This document shows, piece after piece, positions 37,555 through 48,601 of a stretch of DNA of 64,000 nt. A program made the translations under genes and the position numbers. The first letter of the stretch is position 1. The number at the start of each line of letters is the position of its first letter. The notes beneath the pieces were generated by a model. The model was not told the origin of the DNA. It saw nothing but the letters and a program-made list of their open reading frames with translations, and ran no database searches. The DNA is from Chromera velia (taxonomy: Eukaryota; Sar; Chromeraceae): the NCBI GenBank assembly GCA_018398765.1, contig JAHBMJ010001416.1, forward strand, positions 21,290 through 85,289, given 5' to 3'.

Positions 37555-40440
37555 ATCTGCCCACAGGTGAACCCAACATCAACCCAGAGAGCCCCTCAGA
37601 GAGGACGCTCGCGAGGGGGGGCCGCCTCTTCCTCTTCCTCTTCTTCCTCCAGTCTTTCCACAGACGTTTTCTTCCGAGCCCTTTTGAAAGATCCCTCCCC
37701 CACCTTCCCCCCACCTTTCAAGGCGTGCTCTCTGTCTTCGCCTTCTCTTATCCAAAAAATGCACACACACCTGGCTTGTTTTTCTGTCACCTCACGCATC
37801 CCCGCCCGTTGCGCCTCAGCCACTACCGCTGCATGGATCGGAAATGAAGATGCAGACACAGCCTTCCCCCTTGGCCTCCAACCTGACGCCCCCAATGTCT
37901 CTGCTTCTTTTGGGTACGGGTCCCCCAATCTGTTTGCTGGAGCTGCGCTTCCCTCTCAGCATCTGCAGGCCCCCCCCTCAGCTTGGTATCCGTTAAATAA
38001 CAGAAAGACCAAAATAAAGACAACACCCTCGACATCCGTGCGTCATTCCACTGCAACCAGAGGGGGCAGGGGGAACATTCAGAGAAACCCAAAACCCGAC
38101 ACTGCCGGGTGGACTGGGGCTCCCTGGTGGGGCTCTGCTTTCAAACTACATCAGGGGAAGCAGAGGGCGGAAAGTGCAGAGGGGCAGAAGAGTGGGGAGG
38201 ATGGAATGGGAGACAGAAAGGTTAGCTCGGTAGGCTCTGCAGCCGCTCCTTTTCTTTCTGTCTTCACATTTGGCACAGCGACACAAGCCCCAATAGAGGC
38301 AGGAACTTTCACGCCGCAGCCCGAAAATGGGACAGAGTCAGAGTCTACGTCTGCAGCTCTGCCTGTCTTCACTTTCGGTGGCAGTGTGCCATCAGTACAG
38401 CCAGGCACTCATTCAATCTATGAGGCAGACAAAGGCAAGCAGGAGAAGGAGACGGAGAACAAGGAGGCGCTCGGAGACCAACTGGGGGGCATCTTCGTCT
38501 CTCCGCCGGTCAAGGAGTCCGCATGCCAGGCGGGCACTGAAGGGGCTGACTGTCCGCCTCCCGCAGCTTGTGCCTCAGTCTCAAGCGTCTCTTTTGCGTT
38601 CACGGTCCCACAAGGCAGTTTTTGCACAGCAGGGCCTGCCAGTGAGATAGAAGAGAACCCCTCAGAGGTGCAGCTGCCGATCCCCATGTCTCTGCTGACA
38701 ATGCGTGAGAAGACACGAGGGATGGTTTACAGATCTGAAGACGAGTACAGATCTGATCTGACACTGTTGTGGCAGAATTCGCATAGGTCAGTCAACGCAA
38801 CAATTGTGTGCAGCCAGGAAGGTGCTTTTGATTGTCTGTGTGCCTTCTGCATGTCTGGGATTGCTGCATGGTGGTGCAGAAAAATCAAAACTGTGCAGAA
38901 ATAAATGAATTGTAGTTCCTTCTGGCTGCATCTGTTCACGCGTTGTCTGTCTCTTTGTTGTGTTTTTATTGGAGCTGCCTGCCTGCCTGCCTGCAGAATT
39001 CATGGCAACAAGTCCGTCTCCCACCACACACTTGCGGCCTGGGTCCTCATGAAGGTCGGTGCATCCATCCATGCATCCATCCATCCATCCATACATCCAT
39101 GCATCCATCCATCCATCCATACATCCATGCATCCATCCATGCATCCATCCATCCATACATCCATGCATCCATCCATCCATGCATCCATCCATCCATCCAT
39201 GCATCCATCCATCCATCCATACATACATCCATGCATCCATCCATCCATACATACATCCATGCATCCATCTATCCATCCATCCATACATACATACATCTAT
39301 GCATCCATCTATCCATACATCCATCCATCCATCCATCCATGCATCCATCCATCCATCCATCCATCCATACATCCATGCATCCATCTATCCATCCATCCAT
39401 ACATCCATGCATCCATCTATCCATCCATACATACATACATACATACATCTATGCATCCATCTATCCATACATCCATCCATCCATACATCCATGCATCCAT
39501 CTATCCATACATCCATACATCCATCCATCCATCCATCCATCCATGCATCCATCCATCCATCCATCCATCCATACATCCATGCATCCATCTATCCATCCAT
39601 CCATACATCCATGCATCCATCTATCCATCCATCCATACATCCATCCATCCATGCATGCATCCATCCATCCATCCATCCATACATACATCCATCCATCCAT
39701 CCATCCATGCATGCATCCATCCATCCATGCATGCATGCATCCATCCATCCATCCATCCATGCATACATGAAGTGTTGATTCAAGTCGATGGCCTCTTTCT
39801 GATCGAGGCGAGATGCATGTTGTTGTGGGATCTTGGTAGAAGGACCCTTTTTTTGCACCGGACTCCACAGGTTTGTTTGACCCTGCTTTGTGTCTGCCGA
39901 CAGCTAGAGAGTGGGAACTTGATAGTGCACACGTTCTCGGAGACCAGTGAGATGCATGTACGGAAGCACATGGTCGATGCAACCACACGCAAGCAATATG
40001 GCAGTACATCGAGCTTGGTGCTGATCATGAATCCTTTTCATCCGCAGACACAAGTTCCTATCTAACACACAGATACATGTACATTCAAAAAAAGAATGCA
40101 AACTGAAAGAGATGCCCGGGAGAGCTAGGCTCGTAGCGTTGTGTATATGTCATGTACCGACAAGTGAATGCATGAAAATAGATTTAATTCTTTTATTGTG
40201 CAGTGGGGTTTCTCGTTGCTTGAACAAAAAGGTTGCGATACCAATTCAGACGACGATGCAAGGAGACGTCGGAGCAGGTCTTCGAGATCGCTAGGAAACT
40301 CCGCAAAAGGTCTTTCGTCAAGTCAAGGATTGAAACCATTGCCCTGCACAGAGACTTTCATGGAGAGAGAAGAGAGAAAAAAGGCTGCCGTGGTAGAATT
40401 TGCACAGACAAAGCAAGAGGACATAGACGAAGACATGTGA
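28140..40440 (+). CDS. Large ankyrin-repeat protein with GLEBS-like, FG and partial bromodomain-like segments
   Basis: Sixteen exons agree in phase throughout: 28140-28364, 28702-30282, 30748-31638, 31722-31784, 32069-32175, 32496-32774, 33222-33307, 33825-34192, 34862-35219, 35579-35620, 35965-36019, 36387-36465, 36965-37171, 37567-38786, 38997-39054 and 40204-40440, giving 1951 aa. Residues to about 900 contain degenerate ankyrin repeats (for example [20 protein letters not shown] followed by RGADAN). Exon 8 holds three copies of ASKGTE. Exon 9 has [17 protein letters not shown] (about 1273-1289), which closely matches the Gle2/Rae1-binding (GLEBS) motif of Nup98-type proteins. Exon 14 has FTFG motifs and ends with a segment like the second half of a bromodomain ([17 protein letters not shown]). 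The C-terminus is Ser/Arg then acidic. A nuclear-pore or mRNA-export link is inferred. Exon 4's donor (CAA|GTTTCT) is weak, and two adjacent genes remain possible. Confidence 0.7.
35220..35346. repeat. (GTGA)n then (GA)n array at a splice donor
   Basis: GTGAGTGAGTGAGTGTGCGTG begins at the donor of exon 9 of the ankyrin gene and passes into GAGAGA repeats. Confidence 0.92.
36466..36530. repeat. (GTGA)n array at a splice donor
   Basis: GTGAGTGAGTGAGTGAGTGA starts at the first intron base after exon 12 of the ankyrin gene. Confidence 0.93.
37519..37552. repeat. (TGCC)n run just before a splice acceptor
   Basis: Repeated CCTGCCTG precedes CTATCTGCCCACAG, the acceptor of exon 14 of the ankyrin gene. 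Confidence 0.85.
39058..39772. repeat. About 715-bp (CATC)n minisatellite following a splice donor
   Basis: Intron 15 of the ankyrin gene begins GTCGGTGCATCCATCC and continues as CATCCATC with CATACATC, CATCTATC and GCATGCAT variants. Long frames such as Ile-His-Pro-Ser are artefacts. Confidence 0.95.
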
Positions 40441-43400
40441 TTTCACATTCTAATTAGTCACATTCCAATTGTTCATAAAAAGCTGGAATCTTGTTTATCT
40501 ATAGATAAATAAATAGTCACACTAAGTTACAGTATCGAACAAATTTTTTTTGTTTTAATAAAAATTAATTCATTCTAAAATAATTAAAAATATTATAATT
40601 TAGAAATCATAATATACATATCATAATTCAAAGTTTAAATGAATGTGAACTCATTAATTTATGAAATTATAATATGAATGATTAATTTACAACGATAGCG
40701 TATGATGATGATAATAATGAATGAAATTAAATGGAAATAGGGCAAAATTGTATTTAATCTGAGATTATAAAGCAACATAGCGGACATACGTTAGCACATA
40801 CAATGTTATGCTATGCTATACGTTAATGATCATTTTTCTCTTTGTATAAGGCGTCGCACGTATAGAAAAAAAAATCGTTAATTTTTTTAAACGTCTCAAA
40901 TTAAGAGTCAAACACGCCGCAGTTGAAATTAAAAAGAAAATTTAAAAAGTAATAATAACTACAGAATAATAGTTAGTACGTGTAGCATGAACTAGGTTTA
41001 GTTCAACATACACCCGTCGGAAGGTCTGTCGACCTAGACATACGTCATCGTTCCATCATTCACTGCAATCAGTTGGTAACTGCATGCGCTGTCACAGCCT
41101 GTCAGACTGAGTCTGACTGACTTTTCTGCAATTCAGATGCGACAGCTAATTCCAGTTGCTACATCGATATGGCTGAGACGCGCGCTCATTTCTGACGTGG
41201 TCCCAGAAAGCATACAAGGTGCGAGCGCGACGCGCACTCTCATACACAATCTGCACTTACGTCACACACGCCCTCCCCTCAAATCGATCGTCCTCGATCG
41301 ATCCAACCAAAACGTTGTCTCGTTGATCGTTCGATCGTTGTGATTCAATCCATGGACCTCACAATTCTTTCTAAAGGTTTTCAGCTTTGGACGTCTCTTT
41401 TCTTTCCATTCAATTCTGCTTCAACTCTCAAATCACTTCTACTCCTTCTTACTTGTATCCAAACAAACAGTCAGCGAGATGTGAAATGAATGAATCTTCA
41501 CATCGATCAACGTTCATTCCATCACGCTGTTTCTGCATGGATGTAAATCAAAATTTGATCCCTCGCACTGTTAGACGGAGAGAGAGATAGACATTTTCAC
41601 ACAAACGGCTGCAACCACACTCTCATACACAATCTGTACTTACGTCACAGAAAGTCCATATCTCAACAACCACAGCGAGTCGATCATGAAGTGAAGCGAA
41701 TACCGATTGATTCAAGTTGATCTATCCCGAGACTGTTGCAAAAGGACGTTGCGTGACGGATTGATCTGCATGAGCGATAATGCATAAAAGAGTAGAGAAA
41801 GGGTCGAAGGGCCCAGGCATGCCACCTTACTTCTTTTCTGTAGTGGGCCTTTGTCGGTGTCCTGGTCCCGGAGCCCGGGAAGGACACTGCATATCCCCCC
41901 CGCTCCCCCAGAGAGAAAAATTTAATCGCGCGCCCCTGCGATAAGCAAAAGGGCCCCGGCACAGACTCGCACTACTTTCTTGCTTGTGGGGCACACAACA
42001 CAGAAAAGCAAATCTTGAGAGAAGACAATTTTCGCCGTAGCCTCCGTTTCTCTTCCTTCTCTCTCTAACCAACTCATTGAAATTTAAACGAACTGCATGA
42101 GGGTCCATAGAAGCGAAGTGGTGTAAACAACTCAAATGGCTGGAGAGGAAAGCAAAATCGAGCGTGGGGATGGCGGAGAGGCAGTAGGCATCAAACGTAG
42201 GTCAGACTCGCAAAGGCATCTTGTCTCTCTCAATCTACCTCCCCCCCCACTTTCTTTTTCTTTGGCCATACTTCTCGCGGCCACTTTCTTCTTCCTTCCC
42301 AGAGCCATCCAAAAGTAAAACCGTGGCACACTTTCGTGTTTGCAAGCAAAAAGGGCTGAAGACTGAGAAAGAGTGGGTAGGAGACGGGGGGGAGCAGTCT
42401 GACGACAGGCGCTGAAGACGGAGGATGGGAGAAGGTGGGGTGAAGAAGACATGAGACAGTACAGGAAAACAAAGCAGTCACATGCACAATTGAGAGGGTG
42501 TTTCAACATCTGCATCGAGGTGCTGGAAGGTGAGAGTGGTGTCGAGTTGCTGAGAAAGCGGGATCGACATCACCTGAAACCTGCACCCTCAGTCAAACCC
42601 TCATTTTCCTTCTTTCCCTTTTTCTTTTCTTCCCAAAGCACTGTGCAAAATCGAGACGATGTGGGTCGTAACAGTTCATTCCATCAGCGGACAACCTAGC
42701 TTGCAATCTATCTGATTCTGTCGTGTGAGGGAAGCGGTACAGGAGGCAAAAAGACGGGGCAAAGGAGGGGAGACGGAAGACTCGACCAAAGTGGTTCAGA
42801 CACAGAGACGAAATGATGCATGGGTGGGTGGGTGAGGTTGAAGACGTGTCAAGGCAGCTCCTGCGCAATCATTCATTGATTCACTTCCTTCTTTCCCGGT
42901 GTTCGTTCCCGCTCCCATCCCTGCGCAATCGCCTTTTCTTCTTTTCTTTTCTGAAAATTTAATTCGGTCTTACAGAGCATCTCTTTTCCGTCGCTCCTTC
43001 GTTTTCATCAGAGAAGTGTCGACAGTGGATGGAGACACTGAGTGGAAGCAAAAGAGAGGCAATAAGCAAGGAGAGACGGCTCAAAAGAAATTCAACACGA
43101 AAGCAGCGAAGAGCAACCAGAGAAACAGATCATTCAGATTGGCGTGGGGAAAGTCAGGAATTCCGACCCACCGACAGAGAGGCGCGGGACTTCAAGAGCG
43201 TCTCGGAAGTCCGCCTCCAGCGGCAGCGTTGATGTTCCACTCGACGTTCATGCAGTTGGTCGTGCAGGCACCATGTGCATGTTCATGTACATGAATGGGT
43301 ACGTCAATCCCTTTCCCTTCCCGTTTCGCTTCCCCTGTCTTCATGCAGGTTAAAGCATAAGGCTCCTGCCTGCCCGGGTGAGTATACTCACGGTGCAAGG

Positions 43401-43903
43401 AGGCTCCTGCCCCCTCTCCCGTGAGCGGCGTCTCCCAGTTCGATGGTCCTTCAGGCCGTTGTTGTTGATCTCGATCCGGGGCCCGCTTTTGCACTTCCGG
43501 TCAGTCTATGGGGAAACAGGCTGACCGTTCAACAGGGAAGTGCGACGTGAGAGAGTGTGTGTGCACTGAGGTACTTGCAGAGACAGTCAGAGCGAGCTAG
43601 ACCCAGTCGGGAAACAAAAAGAGACCAAACTACTCGACTTGAGTCAATCGAAAAATTCCTTTTTCTCCTTTCAAATTGTCACTCAGAGGTTGGCTGCGAG
43701 CTGATTCCTTCTCCCCCCTTTCATGCCCTCTTTCCTTAGCCAGGGTTCTGGTCCCGGAGCCCTGGAAGGACACAACAGCACTCCCAACTCACAATCACTG
43801 ACACCAGACGAGGCAGCTCCATCAGGCATGCATGCAGGCACTCATGCAACGAAACAAGCTCAAAGGAAGGATCACCATCTGCCAATGATGCAGCATGTCT
43901 GTC
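40441..43903. other. Gene-poor region; AT-rich then mixed composition
   Basis: 40441-41000 is strongly AT-rich. Beyond that, short open frames show no family features. A 31-bp segment with CTCATACACAATCTG occurs at about 41238 and 41618. A short GGTCCCGGAGCCC segment occurs near 41863 and 43753. I see no supported gene. Confidence 0.55.
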
Positions 43904-46142
43904 TTACAACAGAGTGAACGGGCTGTAGTCGCTGTCACTGCAACCCGGAATCCCAAGATGGACGATGCCGATGATGTGACCGTCTGATGGGCGTACACCA
44001 TTTGTGCAGTGACCCTGGGTGTGGTCCATGCAACAACCACCCTTTGCATGCAGAGCCTGAAGCACAGGAGCACACCGAGTCCCTTGGCTGTGGACGTAAT
44101 GATACGCAGCCGCTCCAACAGGGTTGCTGAAGCCTTCAGGCACGTGGGGGCTACTGCTTGGTACTTTCGGGTTCGCAAATGCACCGTGATTGAGAAGAAG
44201 ATTCACGGTACTGAAGTCACACCGCCAAGCAGCCTCAAACAGGGGGCTGACTGCGCCGTTCTGGTTGTCAGGATCTGCTCCTTCCGTCAGGACTCGACCT
44301 AGCAAGTCCAATGCACTAGGATTTTTGCCTCTCTGGGCAAGAACAGCAGGAAGGTTGACCTGGTTGTTCGTTTTGGACCTCGGGTCTGCACCACTGTCGA
44401 GAAGGAAGCGGACAATCTCCGCGTGCCCAGTCACAGTCTGAGCATCCTGAGGAATATGGAAGGCAGCAAGCAGGATGACGGGTCCAATACCGGACTCCGA
44501 GGGATCAGTCTCGGCATGGACCAAGTTAGGGTCTCCAGCCACGCACTCCTTCACCCTCTCGACGTCGCCATCTATCACGGCTCTCAGCATCACCGCCTTC
44601 GTGCAGAAACTGCAAGCCTCTCGCTGCACGAGGGGGATGTCGTCACTCAGAGAACAGTACGGAGGGGTCTTGTCCCCCTTCAGCGTTCTGTGACGCAGTC
44701 GTTGGCCTGCTGGACTCTCGGGGTCCTCATCAGATTCAGTCGGGGGGATGCTCAGACACGGACCCCACTCAGCCCACTCATTGAATTCACACTCCCTCTT
44801 TTCGGCTTCTGAGACAGACAAGGATTCATCTCCGAGATTCACATTCATGAAGAAGGCATCCGAATCGACCGCACACCACGCCGAGTACAGAAATCCCCGC
44901 TGCAGCTCTGAACCAGAGTCACCCGTCAAGCTGGAGATACCTCCAGGTGCACTCGTCCCACACTGGGCGTCATCGGAAGGAAATATTAATACGTTCAGCT
45001 TTGCAGTGGCAGTGGGGGGAGGAGGGGGAAGGTTGGGAGGGTCGTACTTCATGTTGAAGTGCACCATGCGTACGTTGGGGTCCTTGAAGGAATCGACAAA
45101 GTAAACGTCGGGCTGGCAATCTTTGACACAGGACTTCCACGCCTCAATCACTTTGCCCCCAAGGTCGGGGTTCACAATCGACTCAGTGAGGCTCTCTGCG
45201 CGTTCAATTGCTCTTCGGACATCGTCTTCTTCAGATCTGTGACTCAGAAGCTCTTGGAGCACCCGCTGGGCTGCAGACACGCACATCCATACAAACACAA
45301 AGGTCAACAGGATTCTTCTGTCTCGGACGTGACTGTACAACATCTCCCGACAGACGGAAAGACACGACGGTATGCGAACAAAGAGAGAGAGAGAGACTGG
45401 CCGACAAACCAAAATGAATGTTGGACGTAGTGGCAGCAGTTGGAGGAAAGGAAGAAAGGCAGAGAAGAGAGTACCTGAGGCGGATGGGTGAACAGGGTGG
45501 TAAATGAGAGAGGAAAGGAAGGACGAGATGGATGGCAGGCGAGGACATAGGCACCTACTTCAAAGAAAGAGAGAAGGAAAGTCACAGCAAGAGTTCATGA
45601 AACTTTCTATGAGGAACATGTAGAGGAAGATTCACATGCAGACCTTGACTGAGGGTGGTGTCCGAATTTCCACACCGCTCCGAGCTTTCTCTGAGCAATC
45701 TGGCACGTTCGCTCTCGAACCGTTCCCGATCCATCGCTTCGTAACTCGCACTTCCACTTCCGCCAAACACACCGTAACTCGCGCTCATACCTCCTGACCC
45801 ACTCTTTGCCTTCTGAACGTCCTGCAGATACTCTTCGTAGGTGTAGCTTTCAAACGAAGCTCTGTTGCAAAAGCCGGTGATGAAGCTTTGGAAATCTGTG
45901 AAAGCCTTGTCGATGTTAGAGCTGTCATAGAACTCCGAGATTCTCCGAAAAGACTCAGAGCTCTTGAAATACATGGTCAAGGTCCTTTGGTCAGTCACAT
46001 CAAAGGACAAGACATCTTTGCACACACCACATGGTTGAGACTGCATCTGTCGAGTAGGTGCCTTGGCGAGAAACCCAGTGTCTAAGGCCACAGTGAGGGG
46101 GAAAGTCCCCAAGAGAAGTGCAGAAACCACCAAAGTCTGCAT
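43904..46142 (-). CDS. Secreted protein with TSP1-like domain and ankyrin repeats
   Basis: Two exons, 46142-45644 and 45270-43904, join as G|CC to 621 aa. The start is the ATG opening MQTLVVSALLLGTFPLTVALD, a good signal peptide; the frame is open further upstream but lacks such a feature. Residues 24-~325 are unrecognised, with a few cysteines and a Gly/Ser-rich linker. Residues 327-389 look like a thrombospondin type 1 repeat: CEFNEWAEWGPC, then GQRLRHRTLKG, then EACSFC. From about 392 to 590 come ankyrin-type repeats (VMLRAVIDGDVERVKECVAG, HAEIVRFLLDSGADPRS, SPLFEAAWRCDFSTVNLLLN). The C-terminal segment is Cys/His-rich. TSP1 domains act outside the cell and ankyrin repeats usually inside it, so the combination behind one signal peptide is odd; no clear internal membrane span separates them. 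The gene is divergent from RACK1, with 458 bp between start codons. Confidence 0.78.
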
Positions 46143-46600
46143 ATCGAATATGTTTACATTTATAAACTTGGACAACACGAACTGTGTCAACAGACTGAGA
46201 ATGATACGTACTTCTCGATCGCTCACACAGCAACTATGAATAAACTCTTTCTGACAGGGGAGGGCTCTTCGTGACCAATAGACTGAAAGTGAATGTGTCC
46301 ACTGAAAGTCAGTCCACTGAGGCATTGCAACTGATTCGATGATCGATCTAGTCGCGCGAGTTCAATTGTTGATTTCAATTGTGGGTGGCCGGGTTCATGC
46401 ATTAATTGGGCGATCGCCATGCGAGACGTGCCGGCTCGGCCCAGTCCGGCCAGGTCCCCGGCCCACGCATTAATTTGCCATGAAAGAGTTTTGAGAAACC
46501 GCTCGATCCGCAGAAGCGGTCCGTTTGCCTGAACCATTCCCTCTTTTCGGGTAAGAAAGAAGGAGCTCTTTTTGTCGCAGTTCAGCCTTCCTATCTCAAA
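46143..46600. promoter_or_regulatory. Divergent promoter region of the TSP1-ankyrin and RACK1 genes
   Basis: 458 bp between start codons. The RACK1 side has a pyrimidine-rich stretch (CATTCCCTCTTTTCGG near 46535, CTTCCTATCTC just before the ATG), typical for translation-related genes, but the transcription start is not determined. Confidence 0.45.
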
Positions 46601-48307
46601 ATGGCTTCCGATCACTTGAACTACAGAGGTGTGCTCCAGGGCCACAAGGGGTGGGTGACCTCCATCTCCACCACCATCGAGGCTCCCCAGACCCTCATCT
46701 CCGGGTCCAGGGACAAGACCGTCATGCAGTGGCAGCTCACCCCTGAGGACGGCACCTCCTACGGGTATGCTCGTCGTGCCATGACTGGCCACAACGGGCC
46801 CGTGCAGGACGTCGTTCTGTCCACTGACGGACAGTTCGCCCTGTCCGGCTCCTGGGGTCAGTCAGTAAACTTCTTTCCTTCCCGCCCTTCCTTTGCTTCT
46901 CCCTTCCTGGAATCCTGTGCTCCCTTGCCGCTTCTGGTCTGCTTATTGAAAGTCTCTGTACGACAATAAGTCTTTTAGATGGCACCCAGCCAAACAGGGG
47001 GAGTGGACGATCTGCGCGCCCAGCCTCCGTCCCAAACATCCTTTATTACTCTTTTTCCGTCTCTTATACTCTTATACTTAGCCGCTCGAGCCAGTCCATG
47101 CACTTCTCTCTCTGACCCGCCAGTCCCTCTCCAGACTCCCCCTTCGTTGTTGAAACCGCCAGACTGACTGGCCTGTAGGAGAAGACAGACCAGTGCGCGC
47201 ACACGCCTTGCATGGTGAAATAGTGGAAGAATACTGCATGCATGAGAATGCAGACAAGACCCTTCGTCTGTGGGACCTCCAGACCGGAACCTCCGTGAGG
47301 ACCTTCAAGGGTCACGAGTCTGACGTTTACTCCGTTGCCTTCTCTGCGGACAACCGCCAGATCGTGTCTGCCTCTCGTGACAAGACCATCAAGCTCTGGA
47401 ACACCCTCGCCGAGTGCAAATACACGATCAACGAGGAGCAGCACAACGATTGGATCGCATGCGTGAGATTCTCCCCCTCCCAGAAGCAGCCCCTCATCGT
47501 CTCCTGCGGATGGGACAAGATGGTCAAGGTGTGTCCGTTTGTGCACTTACTGCGCTTTTTGTTTTTTAATATAGAGATATATATGTCTGTGGCTTTCTTT
47601 CTGTTATGTTTTGTTTCCCTGTTTCCTGTGCCAGGATGGTCCAGGTGGGTAGTGACATTAGACATGTATCAGAATGGAGCTGCTTGAAATTGTCCCTCTT
47701 TCGTGTCCAGTTGTTCATCTAGCTCATCTCTTGATGGTGGGTGACTGCATGATCATGCCTGTGAGTGGAAGGAAAGGGGTGCTTCTGTCTGTTTTCTCTC
47801 TCTGGTCCTGTGTCTGTTTTTCCTTCCTTCCTGGTGGCAAAAAAAACTGAAAGATAAATTGACGACGCTTTTCAGTCCTCTCTTTCGCGTTCTTGTTCCT
47901 TCTGACCGACCGCGCATGCACGTACACAATTGCCTGCCTGCCTGCCTGCCTGCCTGCAGGTGTGGAACCTGACGACGTGCAAGCTCCGCACGAACCTGAT
48001 TGGGCACCAGGGTGTGCTCTACTCCGTCACAATTTCTCCCGATGGATCCCTGTGTGCCTCTGGAGGAAAGGACGGAGTGGCGATGCTCTGGGATGTGAAC
48101 GAGGGAAAGCACCTGTACTCTCTGGACGCTAACTCGACCATCAACTCCCTCTGCTTCTCTCCCAGAAACTACTGGCTCTGCGCTGCCACCGACAACTCCA
48201 TCAAGGTCGGTAACAAGTAGCCCTTCATCATCTATGCCCGCCCTCTCTTTCTCTTTCCCTCTGTTTCTCTCAGTCTGTCTTGTCTCCCCCCCTCTGTGTG
48301 TGTGTTG

Positions 48308-48355
<48 letters not shown>

Positions 48356-48562
48356 TGATCAGCTTTACGTATCCAGTTTGCGCGTCTGTCCTTCCAGCCA
48401 TCCACCTGTGCAACTACCTGTGGAAGGAAGCAAGAAAAGACTTGCATCACATCGCACTGTCCCTAAGTCTGCCTTTGCACAGTTTTTTGTGCTCGACGAG
48501 TGAGTAAACATCCTGCACAAACACTTCCCCGAACGTTTGTTGAAAGAACCAATGCTGGTCCT

Positions 48563-48601
<39 letters not shown>

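Noticed and set aside
39058-39772. Possible CRISPR-like array
   Set aside because: Tetranucleotide periodicity without distinct spacers, in a eukaryotic intron.
38905-40065. 386-codon frame rich in Ile-His-Pro-Ser
   Set aside because: It is the (CATC)n array of intron 15; only 38997-39054 in this frame is a real exon.
41790-42000. Possible small RNA or hairpin at GGTCCCGGAGCCCGGG
   Set aside because: Short GC palindrome, repeated once near 43753, but no RNA family features or longer stem could be shown.
42130-43380. Several 60-130 codon frames on both strands
   Set aside because: No domain, no signal peptide, no consistent splice pairs; left as unannotated sequence.
43340-43500. Possible tRNA-like fold
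   Set aside because: No T-loop GTTCRANYC in a proper cloverleaf spacing and no anticodon arm could be drawn.
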